Made by a program: the position numbers and the translations under genes
Shown here: piece after piece, positions 1 to 9,459 of the stretch
Position numbering within the stretch: the first letter of the stretch is position 1
How the letters are laid out: each line of letters begins with the position of its first letter
Source: Paractinoplanes ovalisporus
GTDB lineage: Bacteria > Actinomycetota > Actinomycetes > Mycobacteriales > Micromonosporaceae
NCBI RefSeq assembly: GCF_016834655.1
Contig: NZ_JAENHP010000016.1
Span: 124,001 to 188,000 of the forward strand
Direction: 5' to 3'
DNA length: 64,000 nt
The notes under the pieces: model-generated
What the model saw: the letters and a program-made list of their open reading frames with translations, nothing else
Told to the model about the DNA's origin: nothing
The model's database searches: none

Positions 1-2279
1 GAAGGCTTCAAGCAGTCCAGGGCCGCCGGGTAGTGGCCCAGGCTGATCTCCAGGATGGCCACGGAGTTGCGGACGAAATGGTCGAGGCCGGTGGCTTCGG
101 CGGCCATGGCCCGGGTCTCGGCCTCGCGGCCCCGCCACGCCAGCAGTTCGATTCGCTGGGTTTCGCCGCGCAGCGGTTGTCCTACGAGGGTGGACAAGGC
201 GGCCAACTCGTCCTGCAGGGCCTCGGCGGCGTCGAAGCGGCCCGCTCTCAGCTCCCAACCGGCTCCTACGGCGAGGGTGGTCCGCAACGTGCCCAAAGCG
301 CCGGTTCGGCGGTCGTACTCCTCGAGCCGGGTCCAGGCCCGGCGGCCGGCGTCCTCGTCCCACAGGTCGTCGGCGGCCAGGGTGCTGATGACGGCAAGTG
401 GAGGGCCTTCCTCCACTACGCCGGCGTCCAGGGTGGCCAGCGCGGCGCGCATCAGGGGCACGGCCGCCCGGTAGTCGCCCGTCAGGCGCGTGGCGTAGCC
501 GATCAGGAACAGGTCCGCGTACGTCGGCCGGGCCGTTTCCATGGCCGGCGACGCCATCACCGTGCGGGCCAGTTCCAGGGTGGAGTTGTGGTCGCCGGCG
601 ATCAGGATGGCCTGCATCGCCTCGAACAGCATCCGACGGGTCAGCACGGCGTCCACGCCGGCGATCGACTCGGCCGCTTCCAGGAGCATCGCGGGCGCGG
701 TGGCGTAGTGACCCGCGTACATCTCGGCGGTCGCGCGCGCCTGGCGGGCCAGCGTCAGGGAAAGGTCGGGGCCGCTCGGGTTCTGGGCGGTGCGCCGGGT
801 GCCGTCATCAGCGCGTGCGACAGACACGGCGCGGGACTCGGGTTGCGCAGGGGGCCGGGACGCCGAGGGGACGGCGGGGACGAGGTGGGCCGCGTGGCTG
901 GACTCGGCTCGGTCGAGGAGTTCGCCGGCTGCGGCCGGGTCGCCGAGAACGAGGTGGGCTCGGGCGGCGGCGACCAGGCGTGCGGCCCGGGCCCGGGGGT
1001 CGGGTGAGAGGTCGGCCGCGCGGGAGAGGAAGGCGGCCCGCTCGGAGTGGCCGCCGCGTTCGGCGGCCCTCTCCAGCAGGGTGGCCACCTCCTCGTCGAG
1101 CCCGATGGTGGCCTGCGCGCGGTGCCACGCATGGCGGTCGGCGTCGAGCACGGGGTCGTACACGGCAGCCAGGGCCGCGTGCACGCGCCGGCGCTCCGGT
1201 GCCTCGGCGCCCCGGTAGACGGCCGAACGGATCAGCGGGTGCCGGAAGTCGAGGGACGGGGTGAGGATGCCGGCGGCCAGTGCGTGGTCGATCTCGTCGG
1301 CGGCGATCTCCAGATGGATGGCGGCCCGCCAGAGCAACGACGGCTCGTTCGGTGGGGCGGCCGATACGAGCAACAGCAGCAACCGGGTCAGGGCGGGCAG
1401 CGGCCGGATCTGGTGCCGGAAGTGGGTTTCCAGCCGGTCGCCGACGGGGAGCGGGGTGGGCAGCGGGGCGATGCCGGCCAACTGCCCGGGGGTGAGTGTG
1501 CGGGCGAGCTCGATCAGGGCCAACGGATTGCCGCCGGTGCCGGCAACGATGGTCGCGGCGACCGCGTCGTCGAGGCGTACGGGAATGCCTGCCGGAAGCG
1601 GGTCACGACCATCGACACGTACGGGAATGGCTGTCGGAAGCGGCTCTGGGGCGTCGAGGCGTACGGGAATGGCTGTCGGAATGGGGTTTTGGGCGTCGAC
1701 GCGTGCGGGAACGCTGGCCGACAACAGGTTTCGGGCGTCGCCGGGCGGCAGGCCGGTCAGCGTCAGCGCGGGAAGACCGCCGGGACTGTCCTCGCGGGTC
1801 GCGAAGAGCAGCCCCAGAGCCTCGGCGTGCAACCGGCGCGCGACGAACGTGAGGGCGTCGGCCGACTCGCGGTCGAGCCATTGCGCGTCGTCGATCAGGC
1901 ACAGCAACGGTTGCGGCGCGGAGGCTTCGGCCAGCAGCGTGAGTGTGGCCATGCCGACGAGGTAGCGGTCGGGTGTGGGGCCGGCGGTGCGGCCGAACGC
2001 CGTACGCAGGGAATCGCTCTGTGGCTCGGGAAGCGCGTCGATCTCGCCTAGCCACGGACGCAGCAGGCGGTGCAGCGCGGCGTACCCGAGGCACATCTCC
2101 GGCTCGACCCCGGCGATCGCCACGACCCGTACGTCGGAGGAGCACCGCGCCTGGTCGAGCAGGCTGGTCTTGCCGACGCCGGGCTCACCGACCAGCACCA
2201 GGGTTCCGCTGCGGCCCTCGCGCACGCCGGCCAGCAGGTCGGCCAGGGCGCGCTGTTCCTCGTGACGACCGATGAACAT
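1..2279 (-). CDS. LAL-type LuxR-family ATPase regulator, C-terminus off window
   Basis: The gene starts at an ATG at 2277-2279 and is still open at base 1, giving 759 visible codons. The N-terminus is a STAND/AAA ATPase: P-loop GEPGVGKT near residues 31-38 and a Walker B-like CLIDDAQWLD near residues 132-141. A motif TGGNPLALIEL follows, typical of LAL regulators, and then a helical repeat region. The LuxR helix-turn-helix expected at the end is not visible because the gene leaves the window. A 4 x 42-bp in-frame repeat sits between the ATPase and the TGGNPLAL motif. It lies 88 bp downstream of a second LAL gene on the same strand, so the two may be co-transcribed. The target genes are unknown. 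Confidence 0.85.
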   Translation of the reverse strand, partial: MFIGRHEEQRALADLLAGVREGRSGTLVLVGEPGVGKTSLLDQARCSSDVRVVAIAGVEPEMCLGYAALHRLLRPWLGEIDALPEPQSDSLRTAFGRTAGPTPDRYLVGMATLTLLAEASAPQPLLCLIDDAQWLDRESADALTFVARRLHAEALGLLFATREDSPGGLPALTLTGLPPGDARNLLSASVPARVDAQNPIPTAIPVRLDAPEPLPTAIPVRVDGRDPLPAGIPVRLDDAVAATIVAGTGGNPLALIELARTLTPGQLAGIAPLPTPLPVGDRLETHFRHQIRPLPALTRLLLLLVSAAPPNEPSLLWRAAIHLEIAADEIDHALAAGILTPSLDFRHPLIRSAVYRGAEAPERRRVHAALAAVYDPVLDADRHAWHRAQATIGLDEEVATLLERAAERGGHSERAAFLSRAADLSPDPRARAARLVAAARAHLVLGDPAAAGELLDRAESSHAAHLVPAVPSASRPPAQPESRAVSVARADDGTRRTAQNPSGPDLSLTLARQARATAEMYAGHYATAPAMLLEAAESIAGVDAVLTRRMLFEAMQAILIAGDHNSTLELARTVMASPAMETARPTYADLFLIGYATRLTGDYRAAVPLMRAALATLDAGVVEEGPPLAVISTLAADDLWDEDAGRRAWTRLEEYDRRTGALGTLRTTLAVGAGWELRAGRFDAAEALQDELAALSTLVGQPLRGETQRIELLAWRGREAETRAMAAEATGLDHFVRNSVAILEISLGHYPAALDCLKP
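1572..1739 (-). repeat. Four tandem 42-bp in-frame repeats inside the LAL regulator
   Basis: Read on the minus strand, four 14-residue units follow each other without interruption. They are DARNLLSASVPARV, DAQNPIPTAIPVRL, DAPEPLPTAIPVRV and DGRDPLPAGIPVRL, followed by DDAVAATIV. Related LAL proteins normally have one such segment before the conserved TGGNPLAL motif, so this looks like a local expansion. The unit is a multiple of three and the frame is kept. Confidence 0.9.
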
Positions 2280-2367
2280 CCCGGCCTCACCCCCCGCGTC
2301 TCAGGGGATCACCCGCGGGCGCCGGAATCGCCAGGGACGGACCCTAAGCGCCGGGACTAGGGTCTGT

Positions 2368-5097
2368 TCAAGAGGGGTTGCGCAGGGCCTCGGCCAGCAG
2401 GCGGCGGGACGAGATGCCGAGCTTGGCGTAGATGCGGGACAGGTGATATTCGACGGTCTTCTGGCTGACGTAGAGCTCGGCCGCGGCCTCCTGGTTCGTC
2501 CGGCCGTTGGCGATGACGTGCGCCACCGACAGCTCGCGTTCGGTCAGGGTGAGCGGTCGGCCGGGGGCGCCTTCGGCCACGGTCAGCCCGGTCGCGGTCA
2601 GGTCCTGTTCGCACCGCTGCTGGAACGGTGTGGCCCGCAGCGCGGCGAAGCGGCGGTGGGCCCGGGTGAGCCAGGTCGCGGCATCGCGGCGTGAGGTGGA
2701 TCCGGTGGCCAGCAACAGTTTCCCGTACGCGTGCTCCAACGCGCCCCGATAGAGCGGCGCGGTGTCGGCGTCCACCTCGAACGTCAGTGCCTGCCGGTAG
2801 GTCTCCTCGGCGTCGCGCGGCCGGTTGCGGGCCTCGGCGATCTGGCCGGTCAGGCGGGCCACGACGTCGCGCAGGTAGCCGCCGTCGTGTTCGGCCCGCA
2901 GGTCGTGCAGCACCGCCTCGGCCTCGTCGAGCCGGCCGGTGCCGGTCAACGCCTCGACGAGCAGCGACTGCTGCCACAGCCGGAAGGGCCGGTATCGCAG
3001 GCGGGTGCCGTCGAGCAGCGGCCCCAACGAGCGGTGCATGCCGGCGTGGTCGGCGCGGGCCTGCGCGACGGTCGCGGCGGCCAGCGACGAGTAGACGATG
3101 TCGGGCGGCGACCCGAACGACTGCACGATGTGGGAAAGCTCGTCGAGCCGGCGCTCGGCACGCGGCCACTCGCCGCGGCCGGCGTCGACGCAGACCGCCG
3201 CGAACCGGCCCGCCGCGTCGAAGGCCAGCTGGTCCTGGGAGGCGGCGACGGCCCGGGCCCGCTCGGCGGCCGACTCGCTCTCGTCCCACTCGCCGGCGAG
3301 GTAGTGCACGACCGACTGCAGCGCCAGGGTCGCGGGGCCGAGCCGGGAACTCGCGCCCTGCTGGTCGCGCAGGGCGACCGTGCGCAGGTCGGCGCGGGCG
3401 GCGGGCAGGTGTCCCAGGAACAGCCGCATGACGCCCCGAGTGGCCAGGGTGTCGAGGTTGTCGTCGCGGACGTCGACGCCGGCCTCGGGCAGGTGGGTGA
3501 GGTCGTCCAGGGCCGCGGCCGGGCCCACGTGCCACATGCGGCCGGTGGCGAGCAACGCGCGGGTGAGATCGGTGGTGGACGGGTCGAGGTCGCCGATGTC
3601 CAGGGTGCGGCGGGCGATCCGTACGGTGTCGGCGCCGCGCCCGCTCGCGATGGTGATCTGGGCCAGGAACAGGCTCGCCAGGGCGGCGACCCAGCCGGCG
3701 CCGGGCGTCGCGCGGGCCTCTTCCCAGGCCTGGCCCAGGTGGGTCTCGGCGGTGGGGATCCGGCCCGCCATCATGTCCATGATGCCCAGCACACAACTGC
3801 GCAGCGGGCCGGGCGCGCAGTCCTCGACCTGCGGCCGCAGCGGCAGCACGGCGTCGGCCCGCAGGGTGAGCAGCGACTGGGCGCACGAGGTCAGCAGCCG
3901 TCGCTCCCGGTCGTCACGGCCGGTCGACAGGGCCGACGCCCAGCGCAGGCGGGTGGCGGCGACGGCGTTGCGCCCGAGGGCGGCCTCGGCCGTTCCGGAC
4001 TGCTCGAGTTCGGCCGCCAGGTCGTCGTCGGTGCTGTCGGCCGCGGCGACCCGGTGACTCCAGCTGGCCGCCGTGCCGACGAGCCCGGCCGCGCCCGCGT
4101 GCAGGGCCCGTCGCCGGGCGGGGCTGAGCGCGTCGTAGATCGCGTCGCGTTGCAGGGCGTGCACCAGGGCGACCGGGCTCTGCGGTTCGCTGGGCCACCA
4201 CACGGCCAGGCCGGCGGTCAGCGCCGGTCCGAGCGCCTCGGCCGGGTCGGCCAGACCGGCGAGCCGGCCGACGGCCGACAGCGGCATCCGGGCGTCCAGG
4301 ACGGCCATCGCCTCGAGCATTTCGCGGGAACCGGCCGGCAGCCGGTCGAACTGGGTGTTGATGGCGAGCAGCAGTGAACGCGGCACCGGCCAGCGCTGCT
4401 GGGTGTCGTCGCGCAGCACGTCGGCCGGAACCTCGGTCAGCACCGTGCGGGCGTGCAGCGGGTGCCCGCCGGTGTAGGCGTGCAACCGCTCGCTCAGGCC
4501 GGGCGTCAGCGGGCCCGCGATCAGGGCCCGGGCCAGGCTCGCGACCTCGTCGCCGGACAGGCCGCCGAGTTCGAGCCGGGTCGCCCGCTCGGACGACCGC
4601 AGCAGGTTGTCGGACTCGGCCACCGGGCGGGTGGCCAGGATCGTCAGGACCCGGTCGGACCACAGGCGGCGCAGCACAAAACCCAGCGCCTGGACGGATT
4701 GCCGGTCGGCCCACTGCAGGTCGTCCACGACCACGGCGACGGGCCGGCCCGACTGCTGCAGTTCGCCCAGCAGGAGCAGCAGCTGCCCGCCGATCACATG
4801 CGGGGTGGACCCGGGAGCCGGCTCGGCCAGCAGGGGGAACCCGGCGACGGCGGCCCGGTCGAGCCGGCGTGTCAGTTGACCCGTGACGCCGTACGGGAAA
4901 TCGGTCTCGGACGGATCCGCCGTGGCCCACAGGACGGTGAAGTCGTCGAGCGACGCCGTGAAACCACGCACCAGGGAGGTCTTGCCGATGCCGGCCTCGC
5001 CCTCGACGACGACCAGCCGGGAAGCACCGGCCCGGACCTCGTCGGCGCAGGCCCTCAGTTGCTCGGACTCCGCCGCCCGGCCGACGAAGAGCGTCAC
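2368..5097 (-). CDS. LAL-type LuxR-family transcriptional regulator with AAA ATPase
   Basis: This is a full-length 909-residue LAL regulator. The N-terminal ATPase has a P-loop GEAGIGKTSL near residues 31-40 and Walker B VVVDDLQWAD near residues 121-130. A long TPR-like helical middle follows. The C-terminal LuxR helix-turn-helix covers about residues 848-905 (TERELSVAHVIANGRTNQEA, then SQKTVEYHLSRIYAKLGI). Members are cytoplasmic, signal-responsive activators, often of antibiotic or sugar-use genes. It is upstream of and parallel to the truncated LAL gene, and divergent from the alpha/beta hydrolase at 5200 across a 102-bp gap. The inducer is unknown. Confidence 0.92.
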   Translation of the reverse strand: MTLFVGRAAESEQLRACADEVRAGASRLVVVEGEAGIGKTSLVRGFTASLDDFTVLWATADPSETDFPYGVTGQLTRRLDRAAVAGFPLLAEPAPGSTPHVIGGQLLLLLGELQQSGRPVAVVVDDLQWADRQSVQALGFVLRRLWSDRVLTILATRPVAESDNLLRSSERATRLELGGLSGDEVASLARALIAGPLTPGLSERLHAYTGGHPLHARTVLTEVPADVLRDDTQQRWPVPRSLLLAINTQFDRLPAGSREMLEAMAVLDARMPLSAVGRLAGLADPAEALGPALTAGLAVWWPSEPQSPVALVHALQRDAIYDALSPARRRALHAGAAGLVGTAASWSHRVAAADSTDDDLAAELEQSGTAEAALGRNAVAATRLRWASALSTGRDDRERRLLTSCAQSLLTLRADAVLPLRPQVEDCAPGPLRSCVLGIMDMMAGRIPTAETHLGQAWEEARATPGAGWVAALASLFLAQITIASGRGADTVRIARRTLDIGDLDPSTTDLTRALLATGRMWHVGPAAALDDLTHLPEAGVDVRDDNLDTLATRGVMRLFLGHLPAARADLRTVALRDQQGASSRLGPATLALQSVVHYLAGEWDESESAAERARAVAASQDQLAFDAAGRFAAVCVDAGRGEWPRAERRLDELSHIVQSFGSPPDIVYSSLAAATVAQARADHAGMHRSLGPLLDGTRLRYRPFRLWQQSLLVEALTGTGRLDEAEAVLHDLRAEHDGGYLRDVVARLTGQIAEARNRPRDAEETYRQALTFEVDADTAPLYRGALEHAYGKLLLATGSTSRRDAATWLTRAHRRFAALRATPFQQRCEQDLTATGLTVAEGAPGRPLTLTERELSVAHVIANGRTNQEAAAELYVSQKTVEYHLSRIYAKLGISSRRLLAEALRNPS

Positions 5098-5199
5098 CCG
5101 ATGACCTTATGAACCCCGGGTTCGCCGGCGCAACCCGTCGATCGGGACTGTGGTGTTTCCCTGATCCGCGGCACGGGTCGCCGTGGTGTCCTGACGCCC

Positions 5200-5997
5200 A
5201 TGACGACACCGACGCCCGTCCTGTTCATCCACGGCCTGTGGCTGCACGCCACCTCGTGGCAGCCGTGGATCGAGCTGTTCCGTGAGCAGGGGTACGCACC
5301 GGCCGCGCCCGGCTGGCCCGGCGACCCCGACACCGTGGCCGAGGCCCGGGAGACGCCCGAGAGCATCGCCGACCACGGCATCGACGACGTGGTCGACCAC
5401 TTCGCGGGAATCATCCGCGGCCTGGACTCGGCGCCCATCCTCGTCGGCCACTCCTTCGGCGGGATGATCGCGCAGAAGCTGCTCGGGCAGGATCTGGCCC
5501 GGGCCGCCGTGGCGATCGACGCCGCCCAGATCAAGGGGGTGCTGCCGCTGCCACTGTCCGCGCTGCGGGCCACGCTTCCGGTGTTCAAGAACCCGGCCAA
5601 CAAGCACCGCGCGGTGTCGCTGACCGCCGAGCAGTTCCGGTTCGCGTTCGGCAACGCGATTCCCGAGGCCGAGTCGGACGCGCTGTTCGAGGCGTGGACG
5701 ATCCCCGCCCCCGGCAAGCCGCTGTTCGAGGCGGCGGCCGCGAACTTCGACCCGCACTCGCCGGCCAAGGTCGACACCGCCAACCAGTCGCGCGGCCCGC
5801 TGCTGCTGATGACCGGGGGAAAGGACCACACCGTGCCGGAGGCGGTCGTGCGGGCCACGCTCAAGCAGTACCGGCACTCGGAGGCGGTCACCGACATCAC
5901 CGAGTTCCCCGACCGGGGTCACTCGCTGACCATCGACAACGGCTGGCGTGAGGTCGCGGAGACCGCGCTGACCTGGCTGCGGCAGCAGGGTCTCTGA
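5200..5997 (+). CDS. Alpha/beta-fold hydrolase
   Basis: This 265-residue cytoplasmic protein has the alpha/beta hydrolase layout. An N-terminal PVLFIHGLW oxyanion strand is followed by the nucleophile elbow GHSFGG (Ser85), a probable acid in GGKDHTVP (Asp209) and the catalytic His241 in DRGHSL. The family includes esterases, lactonases and haloperoxidase-like enzymes, and the substrate cannot be read from the sequence. Its TGA overlaps the ATG of the following SDR gene by one base, so the two enzymes are translationally coupled and probably act on related compounds. It is divergent from the LAL regulator, which may control it. Confidence 0.88.
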   Translation: MTTPTPVLFIHGLWLHATSWQPWIELFREQGYAPAAPGWPGDPDTVAEARETPESIADHGIDDVVDHFAGIIRGLDSAPILVGHSFGGMIAQKLLGQDLARAAVAIDAAQIKGVLPLPLSALRATLPVFKNPANKHRAVSLTAEQFRFAFGNAIPEAESDALFEAWTIPAPGKPLFEAAAANFDPHSPAKVDTANQSRGPLLLMTGGKDHTVPEAVVRATLKQYRHSEAVTDITEFPDRGHSLTIDNGWREVAETALTWLRQQGL

Positions 5998-6758
5998 TGG
6001 ACGGCAAGCAGGTGATCGTCACCGGCGCGAGCCGCGGCATCGGCCTGGCCGTCACGGCCGCGCTGGCCGCCGCGGGCGCGTCGGTGACGGCGGTCTCCAA
6101 GGGGGGATCGCCCGAGCTGAAGGCCCTGGAGGAGACCGGCCGCGTGGTCTCGGTGCTGGCCGATCTGACCGATCCCGAGGCGCCGGCGGCGGTCGTCTCC
6201 GGGCTGCCGGGCGTGGACGTGCTGGTCAACAACGTGGGCGCGGTCCGGCCCCGCACCGGCGGGTTCCTGTCGGTGACCGATGCCGACTGGGAGGCGACGC
6301 TGGGGATCAACCTCCTTTCCGCCGTACGCATGACGCGCGCGGCACTCCCCCGGATGCTCGAGCGCAGGGCCGGCAGCGTCGTGACGGTCAGCTCGGTCAA
6401 CGCGGTGCTGCCGGACCCGTTGGTGATCGACTACAGCGCCGCCAAGGCCGCTCTCACCAGCTTCTGCAAGTCGCTGGCCAAGGAGTACGGGCCGGCCGGG
6501 ATCCGGGTGAACACGGTCAGCCCCGGCCCGGTCGCCACCGCCCTGTGGCTGGGCGGCGGCGGGGTGGCGGCCGCGGTCGCCGGTGCCACCGGAGGGGATC
6601 CGAAGGCGATCGCCGACCAGGCCGCGAGCCAGTCCGTCACCGGGCGGTTCACCCGTCCCGAGGAGGTCGCCGATCTCGTGGTGTACCTGGCCGGCGACCG
6701 GGCCGCCAACATCACCGGCGCCGACTTCGTCATCGACGGAGGGCTCGCCTTCCACTGA
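5997..6758 (+). CDS. SDR-family NAD(P)-dependent oxidoreductase
   Basis: This 253-residue classical short-chain dehydrogenase has the cofactor motif TGASRGIG (residues 8-15), an NNVG motif, and the catalytic YxxxK as Tyr146 and Lys150 in YSAAK, with serines just before it (TVSSVN). A C-terminal GADFVIDGG motif is typical of the family. It probably uses NADP(H) to oxidise or reduce an alcohol/ketone. Its start overlaps the stop of the hydrolase by one base, forming a two-gene operon. The substrate is unknown. Confidence 0.9.
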   Translation: MDGKQVIVTGASRGIGLAVTAALAAAGASVTAVSKGGSPELKALEETGRVVSVLADLTDPEAPAAVVSGLPGVDVLVNNVGAVRPRTGGFLSVTDADWEATLGINLLSAVRMTRAALPRMLERRAGSVVTVSSVNAVLPDPLVIDYSAAKAALTSFCKSLAKEYGPAGIRVNTVSPGPVATALWLGGGGVAAAVAGATGGDPKAIADQAASQSVTGRFTRPEEVADLVVYLAGDRAANITGADFVIDGGLAFH

Positions 6759-6849
6759 GAGACGGCCTTCACAGTTCGAACACGGCCCAACAGATTGACA
6801 CATTTACATTGATGGAACGAACACGTAACGTACGGGCCGGGAGGTTCCG

Positions 6850-8016
6850 ATGCGTGTTTCCGCGTGGCGTGTCTCGTTTCTGGCCCTTGTCCTGATCCTG
6901 GCGACCAGCCTGGCCGCGCCGGCGCAGGCCGCGGTCACCGGCGGCACCCGGATCCTGCCCCTCGGCGACTCGATCACCGACGGGTTCAACGTGCCCGGCG
7001 GTTACCGGATCAACCTGTGGCGCACGCTCATCGGCGCCGGCCACCTGGTCGACTTCGTCGGCTCGCAGTCCAACGGCCCGGCTGATCTGCCCGACCGGGA
7101 ACACGAGGGCCACTCGGGCTGGCGGATCGACCAGGTGGACGCGCAGGCCACCGGCTGGGTGACCGCCACCGCGCCGCGCAGCGTGCTGGTACACCTCGGC
7201 ACGAACGACATCGTGCAGAACTACGACCTGCCCAACGCGCCCGCCCGCCTGTCGGGGCTGATCGACAAGATCCGGGCCGCCGCACCCGGCGCCGACGTCT
7301 TCGTCGCGTCGATCGTGCCGTTCAGCGACCCGGCCCGCGAGTCCGCCGCCAACGCCTTCAACGCCACCCTGCCCGGCATCGTGCGCGGCAAGGGCTTCAA
7401 GGTGCACTTCGTCGACCTGCACGCCGCCCTGACCACCGCGCAGCTGGCCGACGGCGTGCACCCGAACCGCGAAGGGTACGACCGGATGGCCGCCGGCTGG
7501 GCCTCCGCGCTCGCCTCGGTGCCCGGAGCGGCGGGTGACGACGGCGCCGCGACCACCCTGCCGACCGGTTTCCGCTCGCTGCGCGTGACCACCAACGGCT
7601 ACACCGACCGCTACGTACGTCATCAGGGCGGCCTGGGTTACACCGAGCACGTCGACGGCGGCAGCAGCGCGCTGCTCAAGCAGGACGCGACCTGGCAGGT
7701 GGTCCCGGGCCTGGCCGGCGGTTGCTACAGCCTGCAGTCGCGCAACTATCCCGGCCACTACCTGCGACACCAGAATTCCCGCGTACGCATCTCGGCCGAC
7801 GACGGCACGTCCCTGATGCGAGCCGATGCGACCTGGTGCCCGCGAACCGCCCCGGGCGGCGTACGCCTGGCGTCGTGGAACTTCCCCGGCGCCTACCTGC
7901 GTCACTACGCGAGCGAGCTGTGGCTGGCCACTCCGGGCGGGGCCGGCACGTGGGAGAACGTCGCCAGCTATGCCCCCGATGTGACGTGGTCGTTCGACGC
8001 CCCGTGGGCCCCCTGA
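6850..8016 (+). CDS. Secreted SGNH/GDSL hydrolase with C-terminal AbfB domain
   Basis: Residues 1-27 form a Sec signal peptide ending APAQA. The SGNH fold shows block I LPLGDSITDG (Ser41), block III LGTNDI and block V DGVHPN (Asp201, His204). About residues 235-388 form an AbfB-like beta-trefoil (CBM42) with repeats such as YVRHQGG, YLRHQNS and YLRHYAS, a fold that binds arabinofuranose side chains. The inferred role is an extracellular esterase acting on substituted arabinoxylan. A ribosome binding site GGGAGG precedes the ATG. The 3' end overlaps the convergent nitronate monooxygenase by 49 bp. Confidence 0.9.
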   Translation: MRVSAWRVSFLALVLILATSLAAPAQAAVTGGTRILPLGDSITDGFNVPGGYRINLWRTLIGAGHLVDFVGSQSNGPADLPDREHEGHSGWRIDQVDAQATGWVTATAPRSVLVHLGTNDIVQNYDLPNAPARLSGLIDKIRAAAPGADVFVASIVPFSDPARESAANAFNATLPGIVRGKGFKVHFVDLHAALTTAQLADGVHPNREGYDRMAAGWASALASVPGAAGDDGAATTLPTGFRSLRVTTNGYTDRYVRHQGGLGYTEHVDGGSSALLKQDATWQVVPGLAGGCYSLQSRNYPGHYLRHQNSRVRISADDGTSLMRADATWCPRTAPGGVRLASWNFPGAYLRHYASELWLATPGGAGTWENVASYAPDVTWSFDAPWAP

Positions 8017-8987
8017 TAGCGCCCTAGCATCTCGGCCGCCTGGGCGGTGATGTCGGCGATCACCGAGGCCGCGCTCTTCACCGCGTCGACCAGACCGACG
8101 CCCTGCCCGGCCAGCAGCGGCATCTCCTCCAGGTCGCCCGTGGTGGCGCGCGTCGGCACGAGGTTGGGGAACCGCGGGACTTCGATCTCCTGACCGCCCA
8201 GCACGGTGCGGCCGATCACCGGTCGCTCGGCGCCGGCCGGGTGGTCGAGGGCCCGGTTACGTAGCACCCGCATCGGATTGAAGTCGGGTGTCTCGGGGCC
8301 GAACTGCGATGTCCGTACGGTCTCGGTCGCCGTTGCCGTGATCAGACGCTCCTTGTAACCGTCGTGGGCCGCGGACTCGTCGGTGGCCACCAGGCGGGCG
8401 CCGATCCAGGCCCCGTCCGCGCCCAGCATCAACGCCGCCGCCAGCCCCCGCCCGTCCGCGATGCCGCCGGCCGCGAGCACCAGCGCCGGGGCGACGGCGT
8501 CGACCACGAGCGGTACAAGCGCGAACGTCGGCAGCGTGGCGAAGTTGTGCCCGCCTGCCTCCAGGCCCTGGGCGACCACCACGTCGACGCCGTCGCCGGC
8601 CGCCCGCTTGGCCGCCTCGACCGATCCGACCTGCTCGAAAACCCGCACCCCGGCCGTGTGCAGCCGGTCGATCCAGGCTCGCGGCGGATGCCCCCAGTAG
8701 AACGACACGGCCGGTACGGGGTCGGTGCAGACCACGTCGATCTGGTCGTCCGTGGTGAACCCGGTGATGAAGTTGACGTGGAACGGCCGGTCGGTGCCGG
8801 CCCGGATCCCGTCGACGACCTGCGCGAGCACCGGCGCCGGCAGCAGGCCGACCCCGAGCGCCCCGAGGGCACCGGCGTTGCTGACCGCGACCGGCAGTTC
8901 CGGTGTCATGGCGACGAAGGCCATTCCGGCCTGGGCGATCGGCGTGGAGAGTCCGTATTCCTCGGTGAATCTGGTCCGTAGCTCCAT
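7968..8987 (-). CDS. Nitronate monooxygenase / 2-nitropropane dioxygenase family
   Basis: This FMN-dependent TIM-barrel protein has about 339 residues. The starting segment STPIAQAGMAFVAM, the stretch AQGLEAGGHNF, and LVLAAGGIADGRGLAAAL followed by GADGAWIGARLVAT match nitronate monooxygenases, which oxidise alkyl nitronates such as propionate 3-nitronate to carbonyl and nitrite. I chose the ATG at 8985-8987 (MELRTRF); a GTG three codons upstream is possible. The C-terminus overlaps the convergent SGNH gene. It probably acts as a detoxification or flavin enzyme in the cytoplasm. Confidence 0.88.
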   Translation of the reverse strand: MELRTRFTEEYGLSTPIAQAGMAFVAMTPELPVAVSNAGALGALGVGLLPAPVLAQVVDGIRAGTDRPFHVNFITGFTTDDQIDVVCTDPVPAVSFYWGHPPRAWIDRLHTAGVRVFEQVGSVEAAKRAAGDGVDVVVAQGLEAGGHNFATLPTFALVPLVVDAVAPALVLAAGGIADGRGLAAALMLGADGAWIGARLVATDESAAHDGYKERLITATATETVRTSQFGPETPDFNPMRVLRNRALDHPAGAERPVIGRTVLGGQEIEVPRFPNLVPTRATTGDLEEMPLLAGQGVGLVDAVKSAASVIADITAQAAEMLGRYQGAHGASNDHVTSGA

Positions 8988-9034
8988 CCGGTCCACAGTG
9001 GCACCGTCGCCGCGCAAAGCCTGTCGCCCACCCG

Positions 9035-9397
9035 TCAGAGCGCGAACAGCAGAGCGGCACTGATCAGGACGGTGATGGCGGTGGCGAAGTGGACGCCGTA
9101 CGCGGTGGCCTTGGAACCGCCGTTGCGCAGCACGATCAGCGTGTCACCGAACGGCGCCACGGCGACCACGAGCATGAACCAGGCCTCGGCCGGCGCGCCC
9201 GCGAAGGCGAGCAGGGCCAGGCCGACCAGACCGTACGTGAGGTCGCGGACGCCCTTCACCGTCAGGTAGGGGGTGTGCTGCTCCGGGACGCCGTATCCGG
9301 CCGCGGCCGCCTGGGGCGCCAGCAGGAACCGCGCGCCGATGAAGACGATGAACAGGTTGAGGACGATGGCGAGCCCGTACGCGAAGAAGGTGAGCAT
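9035..9397 (-). CDS. DUF4267-type small membrane protein
   Basis: This 120-residue protein is almost entirely hydrophobic, with about four membrane segments (for example LAIVLNLFIVFIGARFLL at the start and ATAITVLISAALLFAL at the end). The central GVRDLTYGLVGL motif fits the DUF4267 family. A ribosome binding site AAGGAG lies 8 bases before the ATG. It is divergent from a TetR regulator, with two CTAG-N5-CTAG sites between them, so it is the likely TetR target. The function of the family is unknown. Confidence 0.82.
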   Translation of the reverse strand: MLTFFAYGLAIVLNLFIVFIGARFLLAPQAAAAGYGVPEQHTPYLTVKGVRDLTYGLVGLALLAFAGAPAEAWFMLVVAVAPFGDTLIVLRNGGSKATAYGVHFATAITVLISAALLFAL

Positions 9398-9409
9398 CTC
9401 GACTCCTTG

Positions 9410-9422
9410 CTAGCAGTGCTAG
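9410..9422. promoter_or_regulatory. Operator-like palindrome CTAG-N5-CTAG (site 1)
   Basis: CTAGCAGTGCTAG is a perfect 6-bp inverted repeat around one central base. It sits 13 bp upstream of the DUF4267 start codon. A second CTAG-N5-CTAG site lies 50 bp away near the TetR start, so this is a candidate TetR operator. Confidence 0.6.
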
Positions 9423-9459
9423 AACTACGAGCAACACTAACAAGGCATCGACAGGGGCG

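Noticed and set aside
33..1007. Long plus-strand reading frames opposite the first LAL regulator.
   Set aside because: They are high-GC antisense shadows with Gly/Arg/Ala-rich translations and no recognisable motif; the minus-strand frame has clear ATPase motifs.
6795..6800. A TTGACA box upstream of the SGNH hydrolase gene as a -35 element.
   Set aside because: No TATAAT-like -10 box lies at 16-18 bp, so a promoter call is not supported.
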